Assembly: GCA_016717855.1 (NCBI GenBank)
Contig: JADKEV010000007.1
Span: 132,553 to 196,552, forward strand
Source of the DNA: Betaproteobacteria bacterium
Lineage (GTDB): Bacteria > Pseudomonadota > Gammaproteobacteria > Burkholderiales > Casimicrobiaceae
Reading direction: 5' to 3'
Length of the DNA: 64,000 nucleotides
Shown: one piece after another, positions 27,239 to 37,084 of the stretch
Position numbering within the stretch: position 1 is the first letter of the stretch
Layout: every line of letters begins with the position of its first letter
Translations under genes and position numbers: made by a program
The notes under the pieces: model-generated
What the model was told of the DNA's origin: nothing
Databases searched by the model: none
The model's input: only the letters and a program-made list of their open reading frames with translations

Positions 27239-29707
27239 CTAGAGCGCGACGGGCTGCACGCGCCAGATGCCTTCGGCGTATTCGGCGATGGTGCGGTCGC
27301 TGGAAAACGGACCCATTGCGGCGACATTGCGCACCGCGGTGGCGGCCCAGGCCTGGGGATCGGCGTACAGCGCGTCGGCCCGTTCCTGCGCCTCGACGTA
27401 CGCCGCGTAGTCGGCCAGCAGCAGGTAATGGTCGCCGTGGTCGAGCAGCGCCTGGACGATGGGCTGGAAGCGGCCCGGCTCGTCCGGCGAAAAGCGCCCG
27501 GCGCCGATCTGGTCGAGCGCCTGCCGCAGTTCGGGATTGCCGTCGTAGATCGCGCGCGGCAGGTAGCCGGCTTCGCGCTCGCGCCGTACGCCGGCGGCGT
27601 CCAGGCCGAAGACGAACATGTTTTGCGCGCCGACCGCATCGCGGATCTCGATGTTCGCGCCGTCGGCGGTGCCGATGGTCAGCGCGCCGTTCAGCGCCAG
27701 CTTCATGTTGCCGGTGCCCGAGGCCTCGGTGCCGGCGGTGGAAATCTGCTCGGACAGGTCGGCCGCAGGGATGATCAGCTTGGCCACCGACACGCCGTAG
27801 TTGGGCACGAAGACGACCTTGAGCTTGCCGTCGACGCGCGGATCGTTGTTGACGACCGCGGCGACGTCGTTGACCAGCTTGATGATCAGCTTGGCCATGA
27901 AGTACGCGGAAGCCGACTTGCCGGCGATGATCACCGTGCGCGGCACCCACGCCGCCGCCGGATCCGCGAGGATCCGGTTGTACCGGGTGATCACGTGCAG
28001 GACATTGAGCAGTTGGCGCTTGTATTCGTGGATGCGCTTGATCTGGACGTCGAACAGCGACTCCGGGCTGATCGCGATGCCGGTCAGCCGCGCGACGTAG
28101 TCGGCCAGCCGGCGCTTGTTGCCGGCCTTGGCCGAGCGGAACGCGGCGACGAACGCGGGATCGGCGGCCAGCGGCCGCAGCTGCGCCAGCTCGTCCAGCC
28201 GCTTGCGCCAGGTCCTCCCGATATGCCGGTCGATCAGCCGCGACAGGCCCGGATTCGCCAGCGCCAGCCAGAGCCGGGGCGTGATGCCGTTGGTCCGGTT
28301 CACGAAGCGGCCCGGGAACAGCCGGTCGAAGTCGGCGAAGATGGTCGTGCGCAGCAGCTCCGTGTGCAGCGCCGAGACGCCGTTGACCTTGTGGCTGGCC
28401 AGCACCGAGAGGTTGGCCATGCGCACGCGGCGGACCGTCCCCTCGTCGATCAGCGACACGCGCCGCAGCGACTCGCTGTCCTCGCCCTGCGCGCGCAGCT
28501 GGTCGAGGAACAGCTCGTTGATGTCGTAGATGATCTTCATGTGCCGCGGCAGCACGCGCTCGAGCAGCGCCACCGGCCAGGTCTCGAGCGCCTCCGGCAT
28601 CAGCGTGTGGTTGGTGTAGGAAAAGATCCTCGTGCACAAGCGCCAGGCCAGCGTCCACGGGATGTGGCGGACGTCGACAAGCAGCCGCATCAACTCCGGC
28701 ACCGCGATTGCCGGGTGCGTGTCGTTCAGGTGGATCGCGACCTTGTCGGCGAGCTGCTCGACGCTGGGGTGGGTCTTGAAGTAGCGGCGCAGCAGGTCCT
28801 GCAGCGAGGCGCTGACGAAGAAGTACTCCTGCCGCAGGCGCAGTTCGCGGCCATGCTCGGAGCTGTCGTCCGGATAGAGCACGCGCGAGACGTTCTCCGA
28901 ACGGTTCTTCTCCTCGATCGCGGCGCTGTAGTTGCCCTGGTTGAACAGCGACAGGTTGATCGCCTCGGTTGCGGTCGCCGACCACAGCCGCAGCGTGTTG
29001 ACCGCGGTCGTCCCGTAGCCGGGCACGAGCGTGTCGTAGGCCATCGCGAACACGTCGTCGGTACCGACCCAATGCGCGCCCCGCTCGTTCTTGTGCCCGG
29101 TCTCGACCCGGCCGCCGAACTGGATCGTGTACTTGACCTCGGGGCGGACGAATTCCCAAGGATTGCCGGCAACCAGCCAGTGATCGGGATGCTCGACCTG
29201 GCGCCCGTCGTGGATGCGCTGGGCGAACATCCCGTACTCGTAGCGGATGCCGTAGCCGAAGCCGGGCAGGCCCAGCGTGGCCATCGAGTCGAGGAAGCAG
29301 GCGGCCAGCCGGCCGAGACCGCCATTGCCCAGCGCGGGGTCGGGCTCCAGCGCGGCCAGCTCGTCGAAGTCGAGGCCGAGCTCGCGCAGCGCCTGCTCGC
29401 ACTCTTCGTGCAAGCCCAGCGCAAGGAGCGCGTTGGAGAGCATCCGCCCCGGGAGGAACTCCATAGAAAGGTAGTAGATGCGCTTGACGTTCTGCTTGTA
29501 CTGCCGGCGCGTGGTGTCCATCCAGCGCTCCACCAGCCGGTCGCGCACCGCCGCCGACAGCGCGTAGAGCCAGTCGCGCTTCGATGCCGCCACCGAGTCC
29601 TTGCCCACCGTATAGAGCAGGTGCTTGTTGACCGACTGCCGCAGCGACCCGGCATCCCGTCCCAGGGAGTCGGGCAAGGGATTCGCTGATTCGACTTGTG
29701 TGTCCAT
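27239..29707 (-). CDS. glgP: Glycogen/starch phosphorylase
   Basis: An 822-residue GT35 phosphorylase that releases glucose-1-phosphate from glycogen. Signature segments are YYLSMEFLPGRMLSNAL, GNGGLGRLAACFLDSMA, VHLNDTHP-like IHLNDTHPAIAVPELMR, and the PLP site EASGTGNMKLALNGALT (Schiff-base Lys). Tandem ATGs sit at 29710 and 29707; the family normally opens with a short variable arm before the conserved VNKHLLYTVGKD, so either is possible. It follows glgA after about 200 bases that hold no convincing gene. Confidence 0.94.
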   Translation of the reverse strand: MDTQVESANPLPDSLGRDAGSLRQSVNKHLLYTVGKDSVAASKRDWLYALSAAVRDRLVERWMDTTRRQYKQNVKRIYYLSMEFLPGRMLSNALLALGLHEECEQALRELGLDFDELAALEPDPALGNGGLGRLAACFLDSMATLGLPGFGYGIRYEYGMFAQRIHDGRQVEHPDHWLVAGNPWEFVRPEVKYTIQFGGRVETGHKNERGAHWVGTDDVFAMAYDTLVPGYGTTAVNTLRLWSATATEAINLSLFNQGNYSAAIEEKNRSENVSRVLYPDDSSEHGRELRLRQEYFFVSASLQDLLRRYFKTHPSVEQLADKVAIHLNDTHPAIAVPELMRLLVDVRHIPWTLAWRLCTRIFSYTNHTLMPEALETWPVALLERVLPRHMKIIYDINELFLDQLRAQGEDSESLRRVSLIDEGTVRRVRMANLSVLASHKVNGVSALHTELLRTTIFADFDRLFPGRFVNRTNGITPRLWLALANPGLSRLIDRHIGRTWRKRLDELAQLRPLAADPAFVAAFRSAKAGNKRRLADYVARLTGIAISPESLFDVQIKRIHEYKRQLLNVLHVITRYNRILADPAAAWVPRTVIIAGKSASAYFMAKLIIKLVNDVAAVVNNDPRVDGKLKVVFVPNYGVSVAKLIIPAADLSEQISTAGTEASGTGNMKLALNGALTIGTADGANIEIRDAVGAQNMFVFGLDAAGVRREREAGYLPRAIYDGNPELRQALDQIGAGRFSPDEPGRFQPIVQALLDHGDHYLLLADYAAYVEAQERADALYADPQAWAATAVRNVAAMGPFSSDRTIAEYAEGIWRVQPVAL

Positions 29708-29908
29708 CATTTCATCTTGTAGAAGCCAGGGTGATGGTGCAAAGAGCGTGCCAAGCAACCGCCTGGCCGCTGCGCGAACGGATTCCCGGCCGGCGCGACG
29801 GCAGCGGCGCGGCCCGCAGCGCGCCGGCATGGCCGCGCCAACGCGGTGCGGCGGCGCCGGCCGGCACCAGACAGGGGCGCGCGGGTCAGCGGGCGCGGGC
29901 GCATCGCG

Positions 29909-31338
29909 TCAAGCCTGCGGCCGCAAGGCACGGTACAACTCCAGGTAGCGGCGCGCCGACGGCTCCCAGCCGAAGTCCTCGCCCATCCCCCGGCGGCGCA
30001 CCGCCGCCCAGCCGGGGGATCGCGCCAGAGCACCAGGACGCGTTCCAACGCGGCGCACAGCGCTGCCGCTGTTGCCTCGTCGAAGATGAACCCGTTGCCG
30101 CCGGGCGACCCGGCATCGCGAACCGTGTCGGCCAGCCCGCCCACGCGCCGCACCAGTGGCAGCGTGCCGTAGGCGAGGCCGTACATTTGCGTCAGCCCGC
30201 AGGGTTCGAAGCGCGAGGGCACGGCGATCGCGTCGGCGCCGGCGACGATCGCGTGCGCCAGGTCTTCGTCGTAGCCGATGCGCACCGCCACCGCGCCCGG
30301 ATGCGCGCCGGCGGCGGCCCGGAATCCCTGCTCCAGATCGGCATCGCCCGCACCCAGCAACGCGAGCTGGCCGCCGCCTTCGAGCAAGCGGGGCAGCACG
30401 GCCAGCAGCAGATCCAACCCCTTTTGCCGGGTCAGCCGGCTGACGACCCCGAGCAGCGGGCCAGCCGCCCCGGCCGCCAGCCCCAGCGCTGCCTGCAGCA
30501 CCGTCTTGCACACCGCCTTGCCGGCCAGGTTCGCGGCGTCGTAGCGCGCGGGCAACCGCGGATCCGCCGCCGGACTCCATTCGCGCGGGTCGACGCCGTT
30601 CAGGATGCCGGTCAGCGCTCCGGCCCGTGAGCGCAGCAGGCCGTCCATCCCGCAGCCCTGCTCCGCGGTCTGGATCTCGCGCGCATACGCCGGGCTCACG
30701 GTCGTGATCCGGTCCGCGTAATGCAGGCCGGCCTTGATGAAGTTGACCTTGCCGAAGAACTCGAGCCCCTGCAGCGCGAAGAAGTGCGGCGGCAGGCCGA
30801 GCGCGCCGAAGGTCTCGGCCGGAAACTGCCCCTGGTAACTCAGGTTGTGCACGGTGAACACGCTGCCCGGCCGGTCGCCGCCGCGGGCGGCCAGGTACGC
30901 AGGCGCGAGGCCGGCATGCCAGTCGTGGCCGTGAACGATATCGGGCCGCCAGCCGTCGATGGCGCCGTCGGCAAAGCGCGCGGCGACCCAGCCCAGCAGC
31001 GCGAAGCGCAGGTGATTGTCCGGCCAGTCCAACCGCGCGGCATCGGTGTAGGGGCCGCCGGCGCGCGCATAGAATCCGGGCGCGTCGATGCAATACGCGG
31101 GGACCCCAGCCAGCGCGCCGCGCGCGACGTGCGCCGGCGCGGCGCCGAACGCCGCCTCGAGTGTCGCCACGCGCGCGAGCGGCGCGGCGGCGGCCAGCAG
31201 CGCGGGAAACCCGGGCAGCAGCAGCCGGACGTCGGCGCCCAGCCGGATCAGCGCCGGCGGCAGCGCCGCATTGACGTCGGCCAGGCCGCCGGTCTTGAGC
31301 GCGGGATAGACTTCCGTGGAAACGTACAGGACGCGCAT
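29909..31338 (-). CDS. glgA: Glycogen synthase (one frameshift near 3' end)
   Basis: A GT5 ADP-glucose glycogen synthase of about 476 residues after repair. The ADP-glucose site KTGGLADV lies at the N terminus (with RVLYVSTEVYP), then VFTVHNLSYQGQFP and the C-terminal GT-B block VSRLTRQKGLDLL, IAVPSRFEPCGLTQMYGL and RVGGLADTVRD. Within a run of five Gs at about 30014 (plus strand) one base is lost or gained; the repaired frame gives the expected tail ending EPSARRYLELYRALRPQA. If not repaired, the protein runs into a spurious Arg-rich tail to 29707. It is second in the glg operon. Confidence 0.88.
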
Positions 31339-31422
31339 GGGCTCAGCGGCTCAACGAACGCCACCGGCCGGACGCGCGGCAGGCGCGGCGCGCCGGACGG
31401 ATGCGGGCGCCACCGGAACGCC

Positions 31423-32700
31423 TCAACCGGCGCCCTGCGCCAGGCGGTCTAGCCGCTCCTGGGTCACCAGCGTGATGCCCTGCTCGGTGCGCACGAAGTT
31501 CCGCGCATCGGCCGCGGCGTCATAGCCGATCGCCAGGCCCTCCGGTATCAGGCACCCGCGGTCGACGACGACGTTCTTCAGCCGCGCGTGGCGCTTGACT
31601 TCGACGCCCGGCAGCAACACCGCACCCTCGACCGTGCTGTAGGAGTTGATTCGCACCCGCGAGAACAGCACCGAGTTCGCCACCCGCGAGCCGGAGATGA
31701 TGCAGCCGCCGGAGACGATGGAGTCGACCGCCGCGCCGCGGCGCTCGTCCTGGTCGAAGACGAACTTGGCCGGCGGCAACTGTTCCTGGTAGGTCCAGAT
31801 CGGCCAGTCGGCGTCGTACATGTCGAGCGCCGGGACGGTCGTGGTCAGGTCGATGTTCGCCGACCAGTATGCGTCCACCGTGCCCACATCGCGCCAGTAA
31901 GGCTCGACGTCGTCCTTGGCCCCCACGCACGACTCGCCGAACGGATGCGCGGCGGCGAGCTTCATGCGCACGACCTTGGGAATGATGTCGCGGCCGAAAT
32001 CGTGGCTGGAGGCGGGATCGCGGATGTCCTCGTCAAGCAGCTTGAACAAGAACGAGGTGTTGAACACGTAGATGCCCATGCTCGCCAGCGCGCGGTCCGC
32101 CTTGCCCGGCATCGACGGCGGGTCCGCCGGCTTCTCGACGAAATCCAGGATCTGGTTCGAGCGGTCTACCGCCATCACCCCGAACGCAGTGGCCTCCATC
32201 CGCGGCACTTCGATGCAGGCGACCGTGCATTGTGCGCCGCTCTCGACGTGCGCCTCGAGCATCCGCGAATAGTCCATCTTGTAGATGTGATCGCCGGCCA
32301 GCACCACGATGTACGCCGAGTGGTGGTCGCGGATGATGTCGATGTTCTGGTAGACCGCGTCGGCCGTGCCCCGGTACCACGACTCGTCGTCGGTGCGCTG
32401 CTGCGCCGGCAGCAGTTCGACGAACTCGTTCATCTCCCAGCGCAGAAAGCCCCAGCCCTTCTGCAGATGGCGCAGCAGGCTGTGCGATTTGTACTGCGTG
32501 ATCACGCCGACGCGGCGAATGCCCGAGTTGATGCAGTTCGACAGCGCGAAATCGATGATCCGGAACTTGCCGCCGAAGTACACCGCGGGCTTGGCGCGGC
32601 GCGCGGTCAAATCCTTCAGGCGCGTCCCGCGCCCGCCGGCCAGCACCAGCGCCACCGCCCGGCGGGGCAATTGCGGCCCGGCAATTCGTTCGTGTTTCAT
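31423..32700 (-). CDS. glgC: Glucose-1-phosphate adenylyltransferase
   Basis: A 425-residue ADP-glucose pyrophosphorylase, the committed step of glycogen synthesis and the first gene of the operon. The nucleotide-binding loop is LVLAGGRGTRLKDLT; the substrate motifs KPAVYFGGKFRIIDFALSN, VLAGDHIYKMDY, FVEKPADPP and YWRDVGTVDAYWSAN follow. A left-handed beta-helix forms the C terminus. The ATG at 32700 (MKHERI) has AAGGAT upstream. The enzyme is usually controlled allosterically by fructose-1,6-bisphosphate or other glycolytic intermediates. Confidence 0.95.
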   Translation of the reverse strand: MKHERIAGPQLPRRAVALVLAGGRGTRLKDLTARRAKPAVYFGGKFRIIDFALSNCINSGIRRVGVITQYKSHSLLRHLQKGWGFLRWEMNEFVELLPAQQRTDDESWYRGTADAVYQNIDIIRDHHSAYIVVLAGDHIYKMDYSRMLEAHVESGAQCTVACIEVPRMEATAFGVMAVDRSNQILDFVEKPADPPSMPGKADRALASMGIYVFNTSFLFKLLDEDIRDPASSHDFGRDIIPKVVRMKLAAAHPFGESCVGAKDDVEPYWRDVGTVDAYWSANIDLTTTVPALDMYDADWPIWTYQEQLPPAKFVFDQDERRGAAVDSIVSGGCIISGSRVANSVLFSRVRINSYSTVEGAVLLPGVEVKRHARLKNVVVDRGCLIPEGLAIGYDAAADARNFVRTEQGITLVTQERLDRLAQGAG

Positions 32701-32943
32701 CGTTCGGTCATCCTTGCTGCGAAGCCGCCGCCGCATCCGGCGGTTCGTGGTTTGCTCTCCAAGGCGGAGCACCGCGCCCGCCGTTGGCAGGATACATCAT
32801 GTCGCAGATGGCGGACACGCTCTGGCGCCGGAGCGCGGGCGATCCGGCGCCGGGCGCCCTTCCCTGCGCGACGCCCATTGACCCGCGGCGGCGGGCAAGG
32901 GGCGGTAAACTCGGCCGTATCTGATCTTCCGCAAGGCACGGCA

Positions 32944-33888
32944 ATGGCCAGCGCGCGCGTTGGAGAACTCGGCTTCGCCCCGGCGCACGATGCGCCGATT
33001 CCCTACATGGCCCGCACCCGCGACTACTACGCCGCGCTGGGCTACGGCGCGCCGTACGAGTGGGCGCATTACGCGGAAGTGCCGTTCCAGCCGCTGACCA
33101 AACCGCTGGCCGCCTGCCGGATCGCGCTGATCACGACCGCGGCGCCGTACCAGCCTGGCAAGGGCGACCAGGGACCGGGCGCGCCCTACAACGCGGCGGC
33201 CAAGTTCTACGCCGTGTACTCGGGCGAGAGCAGCCGCGACCCCGACCTGCGCATCGCCCACGTCGCGATCGACCGCGACCACACGACGGCGGCCGACGCT
33301 GGAACGTACTTTCCACTGCCGGCGCTGCGCCGTGCCGCCGAGGCGGGCCGCATTGGCGCCGTCGCGGCGCGCTTCCACGGGGCGCCGACCAATCGCAGCC
33401 ACCGGATCTCGCTCTCTGTCGATGCCCCGGAACTCGTCGCCCGCTGCCGGGCCGACGGCGCCGCGGCGGCGATCCTGGTGCCCAACTGCCCGGTGTGCCA
33501 TCAGAGCGTCAGCCTCGCCGCGCGGGCGCTGGAAGCGAGCGGCATCGCGACGGTCATCATGGGCTGCGCCCGGGACATCGTCGAGTACGCCGGCGTGCCG
33601 CGCCTGCTGTTCTCGGACTTCCCGCTGGGCAACGCGGCCGGCCGGCCGCACGATCCGGCGTCGCAGGCGTTCACGCTGGAACTGGCATTGCGGGTCCTCG
33701 AGTCCGCGCCTGCGGCCAGGACGACGGTGCAGTCGCCGTTGCGCTGGAGCGATTCCCCCGACTGGAAGCTCGATTACTGCAACATCGCCCATTTGTCGCC
33801 GGAAGAAATCCGCCGGCGGCGCGACGCGTTCGACGCGGCGAAGCTGCAGGCCGGCGCCGTACGCGAGGCAACCCGGGCCGGGCCATGA
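32944..33888 (+). CDS. Glycine/sarcosine/betaine reductase selenoprotein-B-like protein (CxxC, no Sec)
   Basis: A 314-residue protein resembling the proteobacterial branch of the reductase protein B / PrdB family. Recognisable parts are the N-terminal YMARTRDYYAALGYGAPYEW, ALITTAAPY near residue 65, and LVPNCPVCHQS with Cys182 and Cys185, where Clostridial reductase subunits carry selenocysteine. No in-frame TGA occurs, so it is not a selenoprotein. Members outside anaerobic amino-acid reduction have no firmly known function; a thiol-redox role at the CxxC is plausible. The reductase partner subunits (A, C) are not in the window. AAGG precedes the ATG. Confidence 0.7.
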   Translation: MASARVGELGFAPAHDAPIPYMARTRDYYAALGYGAPYEWAHYAEVPFQPLTKPLAACRIALITTAAPYQPGKGDQGPGAPYNAAAKFYAVYSGESSRDPDLRIAHVAIDRDHTTAADAGTYFPLPALRRAAEAGRIGAVAARFHGAPTNRSHRISLSVDAPELVARCRADGAAAAILVPNCPVCHQSVSLAARALEASGIATVIMGCARDIVEYAGVPRLLFSDFPLGNAAGRPHDPASQAFTLELALRVLESAPAARTTVQSPLRWSDSPDWKLDYCNIAHLSPEEIRRRRDAFDAAKLQAGAVREATRAGP

Positions 33889-33967
33889 TGCGCGCCGCCG
33901 CAACTGCCAGCGGCCACTCGTCATTGGCGCAAAATGACGGCAGCGCGCCCGACCACGATCGCCACCG

Positions 33968-34735
33968 ATGAAACTGAACATCCTCTCCGACCTGCACCTG
34001 GGTCACGGCGGGCTCGATTACCCGCGCAACGACGCCGACGTGGTCATCCTCGCCGGCGATATCGCGCGTCCGCGCGAGGCCGTGGCCTGGGCGCGGGGCA
34101 TCGCCAAGCCCGTCCTCTACGTCGCCGGCAACCACGAGTTCTACGGCAACAGCCTGGGCAGGACCCGCAGCGAACTCAAGGCGCTCTGCGCGGGCACGCA
34201 CATCCACGTGCTGGACGACGACGCGGTGGTCATCGGCGGCGTCCGCTTCCTGGGCACGACGCTGTGGACCGACTTCCTGCTGTTCGGCGCGGGGGCGCAG
34301 CGCGACGCGGCCGTCGCGGAGTCGCTGCGCTTCATCCGCGACTTCAGCCGGATCACCGTCGGGGACGGCTACGGGGGTGACTTGTTCAGCCCGGATGCAT
34401 CCGCGGCGCTCTTTCGCGGGCACGCCGGCTGGCTCGCGGCCCGGCTCGTCGAACCGCATCCGGGACCCACCGTGGTCATCACCCACCACGCCCCGTCGCC
34501 GTGCAGCATCCATCCCCGATTCGAAGGCTCGCTGCTGAACGCCTGCTTCGCGTCCAACGCGCATGACCTGCTCGATGGCGATCGTGCGCGGCTCTGGGTG
34601 CACGGGCACATGCATGACAGCTTCGACTACCAGGTCAACGGCACCCGCGTCGTCTGCAATCCGCGCGGATATGCGAACAACGGCGTCAACGAGAACGCGC
34701 GCTTCGATCCCGATTTCCTGGTCGAGGTTTCCTGA
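33968..34735 (+). CDS. Calcineurin-like metallophosphoesterase
   Basis: A 255-residue two-metal phosphoesterase. The dimetal motifs are ILSDLHLGHG (Asp8, His10), VVILAGDIA, VAGNHEFYG, VVITHHAPS and WVHGHMHDSFDY. The substrate is unknown; family members cleave cyclic nucleotides, nucleic acids or phosphoproteins. It lies nine bases upstream of the 5-formyl-THF cyclo-ligase and is probably co-transcribed with it and malonyl-CoA decarboxylase. Confidence 0.88.
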   Translation: MKLNILSDLHLGHGGLDYPRNDADVVILAGDIARPREAVAWARGIAKPVLYVAGNHEFYGNSLGRTRSELKALCAGTHIHVLDDDAVVIGGVRFLGTTLWTDFLLFGAGAQRDAAVAESLRFIRDFSRITVGDGYGGDLFSPDASAALFRGHAGWLAARLVEPHPGPTVVITHHAPSPCSIHPRFEGSLLNACFASNAHDLLDGDRARLWVHGHMHDSFDYQVNGTRVVCNPRGYANNGVNENARFDPDFLVEVS

Positions 34736-34744
34736 AGGCTCAAC

Positions 34745-35488
34745 ATGACGCTGCCCGATGATGTCAGGCTCTGGCGGCACGCCCGCCGGGCAGAGCTCCT
34801 GGCGCGGCGCGTCGGCGTCGATGCCACCGTGCGGCGCGGCTGGGACGCGACGATCACGCACTGGCTGACGGCAGGCTTTCCCATGCTCGAAGACATGACC
34901 GTCGCCTTCTACTGGCCATTCCGGAACGAGTTCGATCCCCGCTTCGCCATCCATCATTGGCGCGAGCGCGGCGCGCGCGCCGCGCTGCCGCTGGTCGTGG
35001 AGAAGGCGGCACCGCTCCAGTTCCGCGAATGGTGGCCCGGCGCGCCTATGGCCGCCGGCGTCTACGACATTCCCTATCCGGACGGCACCGCGGTCGTCAT
35101 GCCGCAGGCGCTGCTGATACCGCCGGTCGGGTTCGACGAGAGCGGCTTCCGCCTGGGATATGGCGGCGGCTACTTCGACCGGACGCTGGCCGCGCTGGCG
35201 CCGCAACCGCTCAAGATCGGCGTGGGGTTCGAACTCTCGCGCATGCCGACCATCCGCCCCCAGGCGCACGATGTGCCGATGGACTTCATCGTCACCGAGA
35301 CCGGCGTCCACTTCGCGGGGGCCGACGGGCTGGCGCTGGTCGGCAACGCGAACCACGTGCAGGAGCTTGCGCGTGCCGTCATCGACCGGGGCACCGCTGA
35401 CGCGGGTCCGCGTGATCGTGATCAAGAGGAGGCTCCGGGAACGGTGGTACCTTCGGGCGGCGATACGCGACACGGCAAGGAACGGTGA
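34745..35488 (+). CDS. 5-formyltetrahydrofolate cyclo-ligase family protein
   Basis: A 247-residue ATP-dependent cyclo-ligase converting 5-formyl-THF to 5,10-methenyl-THF. The conserved core LIPPVGFDESGFRLGYGGGYFDRTL holds the phosphate loop, and KIGVGFELSRM and DVPMDFIVTETG follow. The protein is longer than the usual ~190 residues because the C terminus carries a charged tail (about the last 30 residues, ending DTRHGKER) that probably has no structural role. The TGA overlaps the start of malonyl-CoA decarboxylase. Confidence 0.85.
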   Translation: MTLPDDVRLWRHARRAELLARRVGVDATVRRGWDATITHWLTAGFPMLEDMTVAFYWPFRNEFDPRFAIHHWRERGARAALPLVVEKAAPLQFREWWPGAPMAAGVYDIPYPDGTAVVMPQALLIPPVGFDESGFRLGYGGGYFDRTLAALAPQPLKIGVGFELSRMPTIRPQAHDVPMDFIVTETGVHFAGADGLALVGNANHVQELARAVIDRGTADAGPRDRDQEEAPGTVVPSGGDTRHGKER

Positions 35489-36819
35489 TGATCTCGGTTC
35501 TCGGCTCGATAAAGGGCATGCGCGACAAGGCGTTGCGCCTGCAGCGCGACGGCCTGAAGACGCGCAAGCTTGTGCAGGCCTGCTGGCAACTGCTGTCGGA
35601 ACGCGGCGAGGCGTCCGGTGTCTCGCTGGCGCAGGACACGCTGGCCCTGTACGCCGCGCTGGCGAAGGAAGATCAGTTCGCCTTCTTCCAGGCGCTGAAG
35701 GCCGAGTTCTCGCCCGAACCGCGCCAGGTTCTGATCGCGGCCACGGAATACGCCAAGTCCCCGGACAGCCCGCATCTGGCCGCGCTCACACGGGCGGTCG
35801 AGCCGCCGCGGCAGGAGCTGCTGCGGCGCCTGAATCGCGCCCCGGGCGGCACCCGTGTCATCGTCGGCATGCGCGAGCGGCTGCTCGATGCGCTGCCAAA
35901 GGACCGTGAACTCCAGCAGGTCGACGACGACTTCCATCACCTGTTGCAGTCGTGGTTCAACCCCGGCTTCCTGCGCATCGCCCGCGTCGACTGGCACACG
36001 CCGGCCACGCTGCTCGAGCAGCTCATCCGCCACGAAGCCGTGCACGAAATCCGCGGCTGGAACGATTTGCGCCGCCGCCTGCAGGATGACCGCCGCTGCT
36101 TCGCGTTCTTCCACCCCGCGTTGCCGGACGAGCCGCTGATCTTCGTCGAGGTTGCGCTGCTGACGGAAATGCCGGCCGCGATTGCGCCGCTGATCGCCAT
36201 CGACAGCGAGCCGAAAGCGCAGGCGGATTTTCAGCTGGCGGCGTTCTACAGCATCAGCAACTGCCAGCCGGGACTGCGCGGCGTCTCGCTGGGGACCTTC
36301 CTGATCAAGCAGGTGGCGGGACTGCTGGCCGCCGAGTTTCCGCGCATCAAGCGCTTCTGCACGCTCTCGCCGGTGCCGGGCTTTCGCGACTGGCTGCGCG
36401 CCACCCTGGCAGCGCCGGAGGCGGCCGGCGCCCTGCCCGAAGTCGTGCGGAGCAGCCTCGAAACCGTGCGGAGCGCGCTGGGCCCGGCGCTCGACCGCGG
36501 CGTCGCCGAGTTGCGCGCAGCCGAACGCCCGCGCGAGAAATGCGCCGGCGACCTGGAGCGGCTGTGCGCCGCATATCTGCTGGGCTTGGGCGAACCCGGC
36601 GGCGTCACACGCGACGCCGTGGCGCGCTTTCACCTGAACAACGGCGCGCGGATGGAACGCCTGAATTCCGCCGGCGATCTCTCCGACAAGGGCCTCCGGC
36701 AGGCGCTGGGGATGATGGTCAACTACGTCTACGACCTGAAGACCATCGAGCGCAACCACGAGCGCTACGTCGGGGGCAGGACCGAGGCTTCGAAGCAGGT
36801 GCGGGGGTTGGTGGGATAG
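35488..36819 (+). CDS. Malonyl-CoA decarboxylase
   Basis: A 443-residue malonyl-CoA decarboxylase (MCD family), converting malonyl-CoA to acetyl-CoA and CO2. An N-terminal helical domain (about residues 1-110) is followed by the GNAT-like catalytic domain with GWNDLRRRLQDDRRCFAF, HPALPDEPLIFVEVAL, FYSISNCQPGLRGVSLG and the C-terminal FHLNNGARMERLNSAGD block. AAGGA lies five bases upstream of the ATG at 35488. Length matches bacterial MCDs. It may drain malonyl-CoA or support growth on malonate; no malonate transporter is next to it. Confidence 0.92.
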   Translation: MISVLGSIKGMRDKALRLQRDGLKTRKLVQACWQLLSERGEASGVSLAQDTLALYAALAKEDQFAFFQALKAEFSPEPRQVLIAATEYAKSPDSPHLAALTRAVEPPRQELLRRLNRAPGGTRVIVGMRERLLDALPKDRELQQVDDDFHHLLQSWFNPGFLRIARVDWHTPATLLEQLIRHEAVHEIRGWNDLRRRLQDDRRCFAFFHPALPDEPLIFVEVALLTEMPAAIAPLIAIDSEPKAQADFQLAAFYSISNCQPGLRGVSLGTFLIKQVAGLLAAEFPRIKRFCTLSPVPGFRDWLRATLAAPEAAGALPEVVRSSLETVRSALGPALDRGVAELRAAERPREKCAGDLERLCAAYLLGLGEPGGVTRDAVARFHLNNGARMERLNSAGDLSDKGLRQALGMMVNYVYDLKTIERNHERYVGGRTEASKQVRGLVG

Positions 36820-36869
36820 GGGATCTGCGGCTTTCGCTGCTCGCCCGTAACTCGTGAATTTCGCCCTTC

Positions 36870-36900
36870 GTAGGATGGGTGGAGCGCAGCGATACCCATC
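36870..36900 (+). repeat. Dispersed palindromic repeat, copy C
   Basis: The unit GTAGGATGGGTGGAGCGCAG + CGATACCCATC lies in the spacer between malonyl-CoA decarboxylase and mutS. It is paired with an exact inverted copy (D) 81 bases downstream, so the two can form a 31-bp stem. Confidence 0.88.
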
Positions 36901-36981
36901 GTGCGTTTCGAAGAGCCTCGGCCCGACGCCGGATTGATGGCCGTTTGTGGCGTGGATCAGCAACCCTTGCGACTCCACGAT

Positions 36982-37012
36982 GATGGGTATCGCTGCGCTC
37001 CACCCATCCTAC
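36982..37012 (-). repeat. Dispersed palindromic repeat, copy D (inverted)
   Basis: This is the exact reverse complement of copy C, ending 72 bases before the mutS start codon. Any mutS promoter must lie inside or just beyond it. Confidence 0.88.
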
Positions 37013-37084
37013 GGAGTCCATCGACGGGGTCCCTCCGGGTTCGATGCGCAGTCGTGGCAACGGGCAGTCCGTATAATCCCCGCG

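Noticed and set aside
32944..33888. Selenoprotein with in-frame TGA and SECIS
   Set aside because: The active-site positions are ordinary cysteine codons (TGC) and the frame has no internal TGA.
36870..37012. Inverted repeats before mutS as ends of an insertion sequence or MITE
   Set aside because: No transposase, no target duplication seen, and the unit occurs singly and in direct orientation elsewhere; a REP-like dispersed palindrome fits better.
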